DNA of 64,000 bases from Streptomyces sp. RKAG290. Lineage in GTDB: Bacteria; Actinomycetota; Actinomycetes; Streptomycetales; Streptomycetaceae. The stretch lies in NCBI RefSeq assembly GCF_023701695.1, contig NZ_JAJOZC010000001.1:7830876-7894875 (forward strand), read 5' to 3'. The notes under the pieces are model-generated. The model had not been told where the DNA came from. It did no database searches and worked only from the letters and a program-made list of their open reading frames with translations. Position numbers and translations under genes: made by a program. This document shows, in pieces, positions 9,009 through 18,113 of the stretch; positions within the stretch are counted from its first letter, which is position 1; the number at the start of each line of letters is the position of its first letter.

Positions 9009-9347
9009 ATGGCGAAGCGGGTTCACCGACCCCGAGAGGACGCGGAGTTCAACTTCATCCTCGGGATGAGCGGAGTTCCGGTCCTCGCATACTTCACCGG
9101 GACGTGGCCCAAGGCAGTCGAGCCCTGCCGGGTGATGGACCTCGTCGTGGGTGGCATAGCCGACGAATACACGGGCCGCCTGACGGCCGTCCGCACCGAC
9201 ATCACGCGTTGTCCGGCCGCAACCGAGCGGTACGGCATCACCGGAGCCCCGTCCTACGTCCTGCTGAAGGAGGGAGAGGCGGTGGCGCACGGCACGGGGC
9301 CTATGACCATCGCCGAGGTACGGAATTTCCTGGACGGCCACCTCTGA
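9009..9347 (+). CDS. Thioredoxin-fold protein lacking the CxxC first cysteine
   Basis: 112 residues with thioredoxin order. PVLAYFTGTWPKAVEPCRVM replaces the WCGPC active site: only one Cys remains, with Pro in place of the first. RYGITGAPSYVLLKEGE carries the cis-Pro region, and a terminal helix follows (NFLDGHL). ATG 9009 has CAGGAG six bases upstream; in-frame starts further upstream exist. With one cysteine it cannot cycle a disulfide, so a binding or monothiol role is more likely. Confidence 0.7.
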   Translation: MAKRVHRPREDAEFNFILGMSGVPVLAYFTGTWPKAVEPCRVMDLVVGGIADEYTGRLTAVRTDITRCPAATERYGITGAPSYVLLKEGEAVAHGTGPMTIAEVRNFLDGHL

Positions 9348-9585
9348 GCGGCCGCTGCGGCCGTGGCCGCGACGCCCGTCACGTCTCGTCTGTGGTTGTT
9401 GCTTCGAAGACTGCGGCCGCTGCGCCGCCGGCCTCCAGGTTAAGCTCACCGACATCTGACTAAATCGCGCTCGACTTCTGATCCTGGGCAACACGGACGG
9501 GTCAGAACCCGCCTCAGTGAGTCGAAGCCCGGTAGCTCTCATCAAGGCAACTCTGTTGGCACAGAGATCGAAGGCGCCGGACCGC
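9348..9585. other. Gap without a supported gene
   Basis: No ORF with convincing coding character lies here. It separates the convergent thioredoxin-like and IGS-repeat genes. Confidence 0.4.
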
Positions 9586-9954
9586 TCATGGCTTGCTACG
9601 TGAGTGCAGGGCGAGTGCGCCCACCACCGCGAGCGCACTCGATCCGACCAGCGTGAGCGTGCCTCGGGCGCTGATCACGCGGTAGGGGCCGACGGCCAGT
9701 ACGGAGCGCCGTGCCTGGATGGACAGCGCACTTGCGGTGCTCTGAATGGACCCCAGTGATACCAGGGACATGGCGGAACCAATCGAGCCGATGGACATCG
9801 AGGAGCCGATGGACCCGATGGATAGTGCGCTGCCGACCGAGCCGATGGACAGAACGGATCCCACGGATCCGATGGACAGGAATGAGTCCTTCGACCACAA
9901 GGAAAGCGAGGAACCCCCGACCGGGCGGGACGAAGTATTTACCATGTGCGCCAT
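9586..9954 (-). CDS. Small IGS-repeat protein with C-terminal membrane segment
   Basis: 122 residues from the ATG ending at 9954. Residues 26-70 hold five tandem nine-residue units of the form xSIGSxGSx, the last one degenerate. A basic stretch (ARRSVLAVGPYR) follows, then a hydrophobic segment at about 98-115 and a basic tail (HSRSKP). The repeat has the small/aliphatic periodicity of a solenoid or self-assembling strand. I do not recognise a function. ATG at 9945 is an alternative start; neither has a strong ribosome-binding site. Confidence 0.6.
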   Translation of the reverse strand: MAHMVNTSSRPVGGSSLSLWSKDSFLSIGSVGSVLSIGSVGSALSIGSIGSSMSIGSIGSAMSLVSLGSIQSTASALSIQARRSVLAVGPYRVISARGTLTLVGSSALAVVGALALHSRSKP

Positions 9955-10276
9955 TATCTCGCGAGAGCAGCAAATTCGGCATAGCGGCGACGAGGGTCTC
10001 GCCGGTTTCTCGCTGGTGACAGCAGCGTGCTGATTCCAGGACAGCAAGCCTCCCGCACGAGGCGGAACGGCACGCCAACGTCGTCCTTTGGTGGCACCCA
10101 TTGTGCTCCGGCACAGGATTGAAGTACCCAGAAGCATCCTCAGCTCGCTCCTGCATGCTTCCGCAGACTCGAGACCCCTGTCTCAGTCTGACCGAAGGAA
10201 CGAGCCGGCACCTGGACAGTAAAGTGCCGACCCGTATCCCACGTCCCTTGCAGCGGGTTCTTGTCGCAGTGGTTGC

Positions 10277-10645
10277 TCAGCGGTCGGAGTAGCTGAAGTC
10301 GCCCATGGTCCAGGCGCTGACGTCGGCGATCGCGACGCGGTACATCCCGCCCGTCTCGGGGATCCCGACGGTGCCTTGCAGGATCCGGGCGACGTGGAAG
10401 TGCAGGTGGGTGGGTCCGTCCTTCTTCGCGGGGGAGTCGAAGACGGCGGAGAACCCGCCCAGGCGGGCGGAGTCTCTCAGCACGTCCGACACCCTCTGTC
10501 TCCACACTGCTTCGGGAGCCAGTCGGCCGGTGATGACAGCACCACCGGTGACCACGGTCAAGGACATCTGGTTGCTCTGCTCGGACTCCACCACGGCGGC
10601 GACGTCAACGAGGAGCTCGTCAGGCTTGGACATGGGGCACATCAT
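10277..10645 (-). CDS. Conserved actinobacterial hypothetical protein
   Basis: 122 residues, beginning MMCPMSKPDELL. The sequence is regular alpha/beta (VTGGAVITGRLAPEAVWRQR, then GPTHLHFHVARI and YRVAIADVSAWTMGDF). It looks like a soluble small-domain protein of a family common in Streptomyces, function unknown. The start ATG at 10645 overlaps the TGA of the upstream membrane-protein ORF (ATGA), which supports both. Confidence 0.6.
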   Translation of the reverse strand: MMCPMSKPDELLVDVAAVVESEQSNQMSLTVVTGGAVITGRLAPEAVWRQRVSDVLRDSARLGGFSAVFDSPAKKDGPTHLHFHVARILQGTVGIPETGGMYRVAIADVSAWTMGDFSYSDR

Positions 10646-10986
10646 ATTGCTGACCACCCGGTTCTTGACAGGTGATGAGAGTGGGCACGAAAGCCCGCTC
10701 GCGGACAGGGTCGGCCGACCCTGCAGCAGCCGCCGATGACGACAGCGATTTTCAAGAGGCGCCGTTGCCCTGACGGGTACCACCCGCGAGGCTGGCCCAC
10801 CAACATCACGCCGAGACCGACCACCAGTGCCAGGCTGCCGGTCAGGGTGGCCCATGCCCGGGTGCCGGGGTTGCTGATGACCAGGAAGATGGCCTGCCAG
10901 CACAGCGCGAAGGCACCCACCAACTGTCCCCAGCCATAGAGGTGCATTCCAGAAGGACACTCGCATCCACGATTACGGAACGTCAC
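10642..10986 (-). CDS. Small putative membrane protein
   Basis: 114 residues with two hydrophobic segments (QLVGAFALCWQAIFLVI and ATLTGSLALVVGLGVMLVG). The tail after about residue 80 is basic and low quality, so the C-terminus may be altered by an indel. Its TGA overlaps the start of the downstream conserved protein in an ATGA arrangement. Function unknown. Confidence 0.4.
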   Translation of the reverse strand: MTFRNRGCECPSGMHLYGWGQLVGAFALCWQAIFLVISNPGTRAWATLTGSLALVVGLGVMLVGQPRGWYPSGQRRLLKIAVVIGGCCRVGRPCPRAGFRAHSHHLSRTGWSAI

Positions 10987-11103
10987 AACCGCGTGATTGC
11001 CGGAACGCCGTGCTCGCTTCTCTGTATTGGCGCCACCGTGCCTATCTGCGCGTCCACGCGCTGCTGGAAATCATTGCACTCACACGGCAGCAAGCGCTGA
11101 AGT

Positions 11104-11664
11104 TCAGACGCCGCTCCAGGCGTCGAAGAATGCTTTGCGTCCCGTTGGGTCGTCGAACCTGCGGTCCGCGTGCAGGACGCGCCAGGCGGTGAGTTCGAGG
11201 TCGCGGAGCCATAGCTCCCCGATGACCTGAGTTTTGAGGTCGGGGAAGTGGTCGGACTCGGCGAGAGCCTGACCGATTACCTCCGCGGCTGCGACGCGCT
11301 GGGGCGGGGTCATCTCGTCGACGGCGGACAGGATCTGTCGGGCCAGCACGACTCCCTCTCCCGCCAGAGAACGCAGCACCGCATTCTTGATGTTAGCGGG
11401 CAGCAGGTATGCGGTGCCCGAAGACCGCCACAGCTCCGACCAGAAGCGTTCTCCCGCTTTGGTGGGGGAAGGCAGCGCGGCCAGCAGCCCCAGGAGATGA
11501 CCGGTGGCCGCGTACCCGTCGGAGTGGGCAGCGGCGACGACGGCGATGCCGGCGACGCCCTGTACATCGAGATCGCCGGCTCCCCGCTGCGGAGGCAGAC
11601 CCAGTTGGTGTTCCAACTGGCCGACGAGGGGATCGGAAAGGTGGGGGTGGAACTGAGGAAGCAT
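11104..11664 (-). CDS. Hypothetical helical protein
   Basis: 186 residues starting MLPQFHPHLSDPLVGQ. AAGGA sits about 8 bases before the ATG ending at 11664. The sequence is mostly amphipathic helices (ARQILSAVDEMTPPQRVAAA). No catalytic motif, signal peptide or membrane segment is evident and I do not recognise the family. It is transcribed away from the hemolysin III gene. Confidence 0.6.
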   Translation of the reverse strand: MLPQFHPHLSDPLVGQLEHQLGLPPQRGAGDLDVQGVAGIAVVAAAHSDGYAATGHLLGLLAALPSPTKAGERFWSELWRSSGTAYLLPANIKNAVLRSLAGEGVVLARQILSAVDEMTPPQRVAAAEVIGQALAESDHFPDLKTQVIGELWLRDLELTAWRVLHADRRFDDPTGRKAFFDAWSGV

Positions 11665-11884
11665 CGGCAATCCTTGCGCCCAGGGGAGCGGAGATGCCCG
11701 CTCGGAAGCTCTGAGCGTTCCCATGGGCAGCTGATCTATGCCGCTTCGCGCCCAGTGGGCGGCAGCCACGACCGGCCCGAGGCCACACGGCGTCGCAGGG
11801 CTCCAATTCCGCCGACGTTTCCCTGACTGTTTCGAGTCCGACCTTGCTGAAATCTGTCCAGGTGAGATCTTTTAGCATGACTGC

Positions 11885-12714
11885 ATGATCACCGGTGATG
11901 CCCAGGAGTCCGGGGAGGGACGAGAAGCCGTGCCGCACGATGCCTCTGAACCCGAATACACGTACGCCGCCGCACCGCGCGGAGAACAGCGTGCGGAGAG
12001 GCTGCCTGATGGATCACAGGGGGACGAGGCAGGGAAGGACGCGCGCTCTGTCACCGCCCTGGTGGAGCAGGCGGCCGGCCTGGTCGAACCGATCAAGCCG
12101 AGGCTGCGTGGCTGGCTCCATGCAGGAATGGTCCCTGCCTCACTGATCGCAGGCATCGTGCTCATCTGCCTGGCCGGCACCTCGCAGGCTGCCGTGGCTT
12201 GCACCGTGTACTCGGTCACCGCCTGGCTGCTGTTCGCAACGAGCGCCGTCTACCACCGTGGCACCTGGGGGCGGCGCGGAGAGGCGGTCCTGCGACGGCT
12301 CGACCACGCCAACATCTTCCTGATCATCGCAGGCACCTGCACGCCCCTTGCGGTGGCCCTTCTCCCCACGGACCAGCGGCCCGTGCTGCTGTGGATCGTA
12401 TGGGCTGGGGCACTGGCCGGCATCGCCTTCCGGGTCCTTTGGGTGGGAGCTCCGCGCTGGCTGTACACCCCGTGTTACCTCGCCCTGGGTGGGCGCCGGT
12501 GCGCTATCTGCCCGACTTCCTGCACAACGGCGGAGTCGCCCTCCTCACCCTGGTGGTGGCGGGCGGTCTCCTCTACAGCGCGGGCGCGGTTGTCTACGGC
12601 CTGCAGCGCCCCGACCCCTCACCGCGGTGGTTCGGCTTCCACGAGGTGTTCCACGCACTGACCGTGGCAGCCTTCACGGCGCACTACATCGCCATCTCCC
12701 TGGCCGTCTACTGA
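11885..12714 (+). pseudogene. Hemolysin III / PAQR-family membrane protein, frameshifted
   Basis: The first frame gives a variable N-terminus, then the HlyIII core: LRGWLHAGMVPASLI, SAVYHRGTWG and LDHANIFLIIAGTCTPLA. At 12487-12489 (CTG GGT GGG) it leaves frame. The adjacent frame continues with WAPVRYLPDFLHNGG, LVVAGGLLYSAGAVVYGLQ and the terminal FHEVFHALTVAAFTAHY. One extra G in the GGG restores a full seven-helix protein of about 276 residues with the conserved histidines. Members are membrane proteins of poorly defined function, some hydrolase-like. Confidence 0.8.
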
Positions 12715-12791
12715 CCAGCGACAACGTTCCGCCGCCGCTGGTCACGCCCCACACGGACCCCGCAGACACGGGGGAGTGAGAGCCCTCGGAA

Positions 12792-13746
12792 TCATCGTGC
12801 GCAAGCGGTCCCCTCTACAGGCGAAGAGGCGGAGGCGTCGTGGAGGTCGGCGCCGGTGTCTGCGTCCCGATGGGAGTGGCCGATCCCGTGCCAGTCCAGG
12901 CACATGACGGTCGCGTCGTCCTGCAAGGAACCGTGGTTGCCATCGGCTACCGCGGCGATGAGGGTGCGGGCGGCCTTGCGGGGATGCAGCGCGCGGGTGC
13001 GGACGATCAGGTCCGGCCGATCAAGGCTGTGGGCGTTGCGTTCCAGCACGCCGTCGGTCAGCATCACCAGCCGGTCGCCCGGCCACAGGTCCAGTGGCTG
13101 GACGCGGTAACCCTGCGGTGTGTGAAAACCGGACCCGAAGCCGAACGGCATATCGATCTCCGGAGCGATCTCCTGCACCTCTCCGTCCCGCATCCTCAGC
13201 GGCCAGGGGCGCCCGGCATTGAGAAACTCGATTGTGCCGTCGAGCAGGTTGATGCGCAGGAGCTGACCGGTCACGTAGCCCTGGCGACCGTGCTCGCGCA
13301 CGGCCTGATCAGCCTGACGGCCCTGTTCGGCGAGGCCGGCAACAGCGCGCCGTGCCCGGCGCAGCGCACCCACCAGGAGAGTTGCGAGCAGCGCGGCATC
13401 GACATCGTGGCCCATGGCATCGGTGACGGAGAGCTGGACCGTGTCCCGGTCGACCACGTAATCGAAGGTGTCACCTCCGACGTGGTCGGCCGGCTCCAGC
13501 GCCCCGGCCAACGCGAACTGGGCCGCCTCATACGCCAGCGATGCCGGGAGCAGCCTGTGCTGGATCTCCGCGGCCGGGCTCAGCGGGGCGGTGCCGGCGG
13601 CCCCACTGGTACACGTCGGTGAAGGACCGGTTCGCGATGATGATGTACGCCAGGGCGTGCGCAGTCTCGCTGACTTCTTGCATCACCTCCGCGTCCGGCG
13701 CCGCGGGCAAGAACAGTTCCAGGAGTCCGATGGCGTCCTCACGGTT
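12792..13746 (-). pseudogene. SpoIIE/PP2C-type serine/threonine phosphatase, frameshifted and N-terminally truncated
   Basis: The main frame contains GALEPADHVGGDTFDYVV, SVTDAMGHDVDAALLATL, GDRLVMLTDGVLE and DDATVMCLDWHG, the metal-binding aspartates of a PPM phosphatase. The frame extends back to APLSPAAEIQHRLLPAS. The preceding homologous part (REDAIGLLELFLP, ANRSFTDVYQWGRR) is in another frame; removing one C at about 13600 joins them. Upstream of about 13746 the family's N-terminal sensor part is not found and the sequence is unrelated. Intact members dephosphorylate anti-sigma antagonists or act in light and stress signalling. Confidence 0.75.
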
Positions 13747-14104
13747 GGTGCGACTCCACGGGAGCTGCGGCCTCCGCCGCCGCCAGTGCCCCCGCCAGGG
13801 GCATTGCCCTGCCCCGACCACCCCCGCTGCCGGGCAGTCGACTGGTCGGCCTGCCTTGTTCGGCAGGCCCCCATACGGCCGCGCTGACGCCTCGCTCTTT
13901 TCCGCCCGCTCACGCTCAGGGCCCCCTGCGAGCGGGGGAGGGCGGCATTACGACCCGGTGCCGGTCCTCTGTCACTTCATCATGAAACACCCGAAAGTAC
14001 ACCGAGGTTCACGCCGACTCATGGTCGTAGACGCTGTCCGTGCGGCATGTCCCGGACGACGCTGCCCTCGGAGCCCTACTTGACGGAGTTGGGCAAGGTG
14101 CCCG

Positions 14105-14290
14105 GCCCAGGTCGCCTACTGTGCCGAGATGCGGGACCGGCCCGCCCAGGACCTTGAACACCGGATGACAGCACGCACGCTCCGTTCCACCGCCCGGCGC
14201 GTCCAGTCCCTGCAGGCCGAGGCCAAAGACCTTGAGAAAGAGATCCTCACCCTGATCCGGAAGGTCGCCCCAGAACTCCTTGGTCTGCTC
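14105..14290 (+). mobile_element. IS110-family transposase fragment
   Basis: About 60 codons match the middle of an IS110/IS1111 transposase: AEMRDRPAQDLEHRMTARTL, then a coiled segment with LEKEILTLIRKVAPELL. Both the N-terminal RuvC-like DEDD part and the C-terminal serine domain are missing, so it is a dead relic. It lies next to the truncated phosphatase gene. Confidence 0.65.
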
Positions 14291-14384
14291 TGGTCAGTCG
14301 GCGTTCCTGCGAGTGGCCGTGTCGGGTCAGGCGTCCTGCCGCATCCGGCACTGGGTGCAGGTAAGCCTCATGACGAGCGGTAGC

Positions 14385-14500
14385 CACCGGTCCGCCTGCG
14401 AAGAAGCCCATCGGCGGGAAGCCGTTCGACTCGTAGTAGCGGACGGCGCGGGCGTTGTCGCCGCGGTCCGCCACGAGCGGCCCCCGACAGATCCTCCCTC
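14385..14500 (-). pseudogene. Possible GNAT acetyltransferase C-terminal scrap
   Basis: On the minus strand, DNARAVRYYESNGFPPMGFF resembles the last strand-helix-strand of GNAT acetyltransferases (NxxAxxxYxxxGF). Nothing else of the domain is present. Low confidence. Confidence 0.35.
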
Positions 14501-14735
14501 TGATGAAACTGCCCAAAGCCTCACGCGCCAGCCAGATCCCGCTGGCAGCTGACCGTTGTCACTGAAGGCAGTCGCTCGGCCGATGAGCTCAGTCCGCTCG
14601 ATTCCGCACGCGAGGCAGCGGAGCGTCGGGCCGATGAGTCTGCCGGTTGCCTGCAGTCTTCCTTATGACGTTTCCGTCCCTCTGCAGATCAGGAAATGCA
14701 GGTCCCGGTGTCATGGAGGAGAGAAGGAGACCAGG

Positions 14736-15317
14736 ATGAACCCGATTCGGCTGTACATGTCGATGTCGCTCGACGGCTATATCGCCGGCCCGGACGATCG
14801 GCCAGGGCAGGAGCTCGGACGTGGCGGTGGTCGGCTCTTCAATTGGCTCGACGACCGGAAGTCCGACGGTCCGAGTGGCCAGGTCTTCCGTGAAGCGATG
14901 GCAACCGGCGCGGTGATCTCCGGGCGTCGGACTTTCGAACTCGCCGGGCGCCGGCAGGGCGACCACCACTCCGGTGTGCCGGTCTTTGTCCTCACCCACC
15001 AGGTGGATGACGGGGACACGCCACCCGGCCACACGCGCTTCGTTACCGATGTCGAAGACTGCGCCCGGCAGGCTCGCGCAGCCGCAGATGAGCGGCCGGT
15101 CATGGTCCATGGGGCCGGGGCGGCCCAAGCGCTTCTCCGGTCCGGACAGGTGGACGAGATGGAGATCCACCTGATTCCCGTCCTCCTCGGGGACGGCCGA
15201 CGGCTGTTCGACCACCTGGGTAGCGAGCACATCGAACTCGACCTCGTCCGACGGCTCGAGGATCGAGACGTCACACACCTCCGATACCGGGTGCGCCGCC
15301 CGGAGGAGGTCGCGTGA
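14736..15317 (+). CDS. Dihydrofolate reductase-like protein (RibD C-terminal domain)
   Basis: 193 residues, beginning MNPIRLYMSMSLDGYIAGPD, the signature of the RibD_C / YwjB-type reductase family. The later GAVISGRRTFELA, VMVHGAGAAQALLRSG and EIHLIPVLLGDGRRLFD segments fit the NADPH-binding fold. Members reduce pteridine-like or deaminated flavin precursors, but most stand-alone copies are uncharacterised. AAGGAG precedes the ATG by 7 bases. It overlaps the next gene (GTGA), so the two are coupled. Confidence 0.85.
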   Translation: MNPIRLYMSMSLDGYIAGPDDRPGQELGRGGGRLFNWLDDRKSDGPSGQVFREAMATGAVISGRRTFELAGRRQGDHHSGVPVFVLTHQVDDGDTPPGHTRFVTDVEDCARQARAAADERPVMVHGAGAAQALLRSGQVDEMEIHLIPVLLGDGRRLFDHLGSEHIELDLVRRLEDRDVTHLRYRVRRPEEVA

Positions 15318-15727
15318 AGACGCTGTTCGTCTCCTACCGCATCAGCGACCTGGACCGCTCGCTCGGCTTCTACGCCGCCTTGGGCTACGCCGAACTGGGC
15401 AGGGTCGAGGTCGGCGAAGGGGCTCGCCTCGTGATCCTCAAATTCCCCGGCGAACCGGCGGCCTCGCTCGAACTTGTCCACCGCCCCGGCGACGGACCGG
15501 TCGAGGTGGGCGACGGTTTCGATCACCTCGCGATCCAGGTGGAAACGCTCGCCACGACCCTGGAGAGGCTGACCGAGGCCGGTCTGGCGCCCGGACCTCT
15601 CCAGTGCCCGGGCGGCCCTCACGGCCCGAAGACGTCATGGCTCACGGACCCGGACGGCTACCGGATCGAGTTGGTGGAGTGGCCGTCCGGACATCCCGAC
15701 GGCATCACCGCAGGAGACTTCGCCTGA
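15314..15727 (+). CDS. VOC / glyoxalase-bleomycin resistance family protein
   Basis: 137 residues, GTG start overlapping the TGA of the reductase. Two beta-alpha-beta-beta-beta halves are visible: ISDLDRSLGFYAALGYAELG and FDHLAIQVETLATTLERL. The C-terminal TDPDGYRIELVEW follows. Candidate metal ligands are Glu in SLELVH, His in FDHLAI and Glu in YRIELVE. The usual first His near residue 5 is replaced (FVSYRIS), so metal binding may be altered. Probably lyase, dioxygenase or drug-binding; substrate unknown. Confidence 0.82.
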   Translation: MKTLFVSYRISDLDRSLGFYAALGYAELGRVEVGEGARLVILKFPGEPAASLELVHRPGDGPVEVGDGFDHLAIQVETLATTLERLTEAGLAPGPLQCPGGPHGPKTSWLTDPDGYRIELVEWPSGHPDGITAGDFA

Positions 15728-16118
15728 GGCGGACACGATCTGTGGACCCGAAGCTCCCACATACGCGACCGGACACCCCACCGCATCCACAGGGCTGGCG
15801 ATAGCTTCCGACCGGCCGCTGATGATGACGCGAGTCTCGCGAGGCCCCCTTCGCCCAAGTGATCACAGAGCGTGCGAGCCCACTCAACGGGAGACGGCCG
15901 CGGGTGGGATCTGGGATCTGCCTCAAGGCCCATGCCGAGGAGGATCTGAGTGCCACAACTGCTCTTCTCAGTAGCGGAGTTGCAGCGCGAGCTGAGTGGG
16001 AATCGTGAAGAGTCCGCGCATGCCTCCTGGAATCCGGTCACGGGAGCGGAACACTCGAAGGATTGCTCGGCGCTTCCGAACAAGTCGGGAGTCGTCCCAC
16101 GCGACGGGAGACTGATCA
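15728..16118. other. 390-bp gap without a supported gene
   Basis: Short ORFs on both strands lack motifs. It presumably contains the Endo H promoter; I could not assign boxes with confidence. Confidence 0.4.
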
Positions 16119-17039
16119 ATGATGCTCACCCAAGCGCGGCGCAGAGTGCGGACGGCCGCACTCGCGCTTTCGGCCATCGTGGCTCTCGCCCTCGGCGCGC
16201 ATGCCGCGACCGGCGCGGTTGCCGCCCCTGCCCCGGCGAAGCAGGGGCCGACCTCAGTGGCGTACGTCGAGGTGAACAACAACAGCATGCTGAATGTCGA
16301 TAAGTACACCCTTGCCAACGGTGGTGGCAACGTCTTCGACGTTGCCGTGATCTTTGCGGCGAACATCAACTACGACTCGGGCACGAAGGCGGCGTACCTG
16401 TCCTTCAATGAGAACGTCCAGCGCGTCCTTGACGACGCCGCCACGCAGATACGACCTCTGCAGCAGAAGGGCATCAAGGTCGTCCTCTCCGTCCTGGGAA
16501 ACCACCAGGGCGCGGGTTTCGCCAACTTCCCGTCCCAGCAGGAGGCTTCGGTGTTCGCGAAGCAACTGTCGGACACAGTGGCCAAGTACGGTCTCGACGG
16601 CATCGACTTCGATGACGAGTACGCCGAATACGGCAACAACGGCACTGGTCAGCCCAACGACAGCTCGTTCGTGCACCTGGTGACGGCGCTGCGCCTGAAC
16701 ATGCCGGACAAGATCATCAGCCTCTACAACATCGGCCCGGCCGCGTCGCGCCTCTCCTACGGAGGTGTCGACATCTCGACGACGTTCGACTATGCATGGA
16801 ACCCGTACTACGGCTCCTGGCAGGTCCCCGGCATCGCACTGCCCAAGTCAAAGCTGTCGCCGGCGGCCGTCGAAATCGGCCGGACCTCGCAGAGCACCGT
16901 CGCCGACTTCGCCCGACGCACCGTCAGTGAGGGCTACGGGGTATATCTGACGTACAACCTCGACGGTGCCGACCGCAGCGCCGACGTCTCGGCCTTCACC
17001 CGAGAGTTGTACGGCAGCGATGCCGTCTTCACCCCGTAG
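16119..17039 (+). CDS. Endo-beta-N-acetylglucosaminidase H (GH18), secreted
   Basis: 306 residues with a signal peptide (RRRVRTAALALSAIVALALG, cleavage after about residue 36-40). The mature enzyme opens GPTSVAYVEVNNNSMLNV, which I recognise as nearly identical to Endo H of S. plicatus. The GH18 catalytic motif is GLDGIDFDDEYAEYG, with the DxDxE acid residues. Endo H cuts the chitobiose core of high-mannose N-glycans, releasing mannan chains from glycoproteins. ATGs at 16119 and 16122 are both possible starts; GGGAGA lies upstream. A two-tier hairpin follows the stop, so it is probably monocistronic. Its substrate fits the mannan-directed enzymes further along. Confidence 0.95.
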   Translation: MMLTQARRRVRTAALALSAIVALALGAHAATGAVAAPAPAKQGPTSVAYVEVNNNSMLNVDKYTLANGGGNVFDVAVIFAANINYDSGTKAAYLSFNENVQRVLDDAATQIRPLQQKGIKVVLSVLGNHQGAGFANFPSQQEASVFAKQLSDTVAKYGLDGIDFDDEYAEYGNNGTGQPNDSSFVHLVTALRLNMPDKIISLYNIGPAASRLSYGGVDISTTFDYAWNPYYGSWQVPGIALPKSKLSPAAVEIGRTSQSTVADFARRTVSEGYGVYLTYNLDGADRSADVSAFTRELYGSDAVFTP

Positions 17040-17045
17040 GGCGGG

Positions 17046-17079
17046 CTCGCGCCGCCGTGGGCGGCGGTCCCTTCGCGAG
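17046..17079 (+). terminator. Two-tier hairpin terminator after Endo H
   Basis: Outer stem CTCGCG/CGCGAG (17046-17051 with 17074-17079) encloses inner stem CCGCC-GTG-GGCGG (17052-17064). It starts 7 bases after the stop codon. There is no strong U-tract, as is usual in Streptomyces. Confidence 0.6.
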
Positions 17080-17100
17080 TCCGAAGGATGAACCGATGGC

Positions 17101-17118
17101 GCGGCGTATGTACGCCGC
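17101..17118. repeat. Perfect 18-bp palindrome
   Basis: GCGGCGTA-TG-TACGCCGC, eight-base arms around two bases. It could be a regulator site or cruciform; no gene starts nearby (the next starts at 17535). Confidence 0.4.
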
Positions 17119-17534
17119 TAGCGCGCCGGTGATCGACGGCATCCAGAAGGACGTGCACTGAGCGTCCTCCAACCTCAGTGCCTGAGCCTCTGACCCAAGG
17201 CTCCCCCCGATGGCTGTGTGTACATCTGGGTGGAGGTCAGGCGGCCAATCCATCCCTTCGCCCGAGGCAGGCTGAATCTCACCTCACCTGAGACTTTGCG
17301 GAGTGCGCCCCTGAAGTCCTCTACGGCGGCTGCCGGCTGCTCCACCAGGTCGGGGGAGAGGTGGTTGGTGAGCCATTCGGGCAGCAGGATGCCCGCGGGA
17401 GCGTCTGGCCGGCGCTCGCGAGCGGCCCGGCATACTGACTCCGCTTTGATCATCAGCGATCGGTACGCCTATCCGCAGGCCCCTACCGGTTCAGAACGGG
17501 TCACCACGCGACCCTCAGGAGGAGAACCACCACC

Positions 17535-18113
17535 ATGGCCGCCACGTTCAAGACCGTCATAGAAGTCAACCCCGAACACCTCGATCAGGCCCGGGCCATC
17601 GACCGGCTGTTCCAGCAAGCGATCGCCCCGGCTACCGTCAACTTCGACTTCGGCCACATCAGGGCCGCTGCCGCAGCGATCCCCGACAGTTCGATTGTCA
17701 AGATGGTGCGTGGCTGGGGCCTTCAGGAGACCGCTCCGGTTGCCGTTATGGCGCTCTCGCTCAAGGAGGCGGTACGCCAGGCGCTCCCTGAGGAGTTCGC
17801 CGGGGCCGCGTTCTGGGGCACCGTCGAGCAGGAACTGGTCGAGGCATTCACCGGACTCGCCGCCCAGGAGGGGACTCCGGGGCTTTCGTACTACGACCAG
17901 TCCCCGGACCGGACCAGCTACTATCGCGACTTGTTCTTCGCCCTTCAGGGAGCGGAGACCGGCGCTCACATGTACGCGATCGCCTTCTGTATCGATGTGA
18001 CCGTGGGCCTCGACCCCGCCGGCGCGGGAGCCCTGGAACTCACGGACATTGCTCCGTACCAGATCCGGCTCAACGCGATCGTCGTTCGTCAGCAACTGAG
18101 CGTCGCAGCCTGA
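17535..18113 (+). CDS. Hypothetical protein, 192 residues
   Basis: Strong ribosome site (GGAGGAG, 9 bases before the ATG). The sequence is a soluble, well-ordered alpha/beta protein without signal peptide or membrane segment. Notable parts are VKMVRGWGLQETAPVAVMAL, a tyrosine-rich SYYDQSPDRTSYYRDLFFAL and a terminal ELTDIAPYQIRLNAIVVR. I do not recognise the family. It stands alone between Endo H and the terpene synthase, preceded by a 490-bp gap that holds only the palindrome. Confidence 0.7.
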   Translation: MAATFKTVIEVNPEHLDQARAIDRLFQQAIAPATVNFDFGHIRAAAAAIPDSSIVKMVRGWGLQETAPVAVMALSLKEAVRQALPEEFAGAAFWGTVEQELVEAFTGLAAQEGTPGLSYYDQSPDRTSYYRDLFFALQGAETGAHMYAIAFCIDVTVGLDPAGAGALELTDIAPYQIRLNAIVVRQQLSVAA

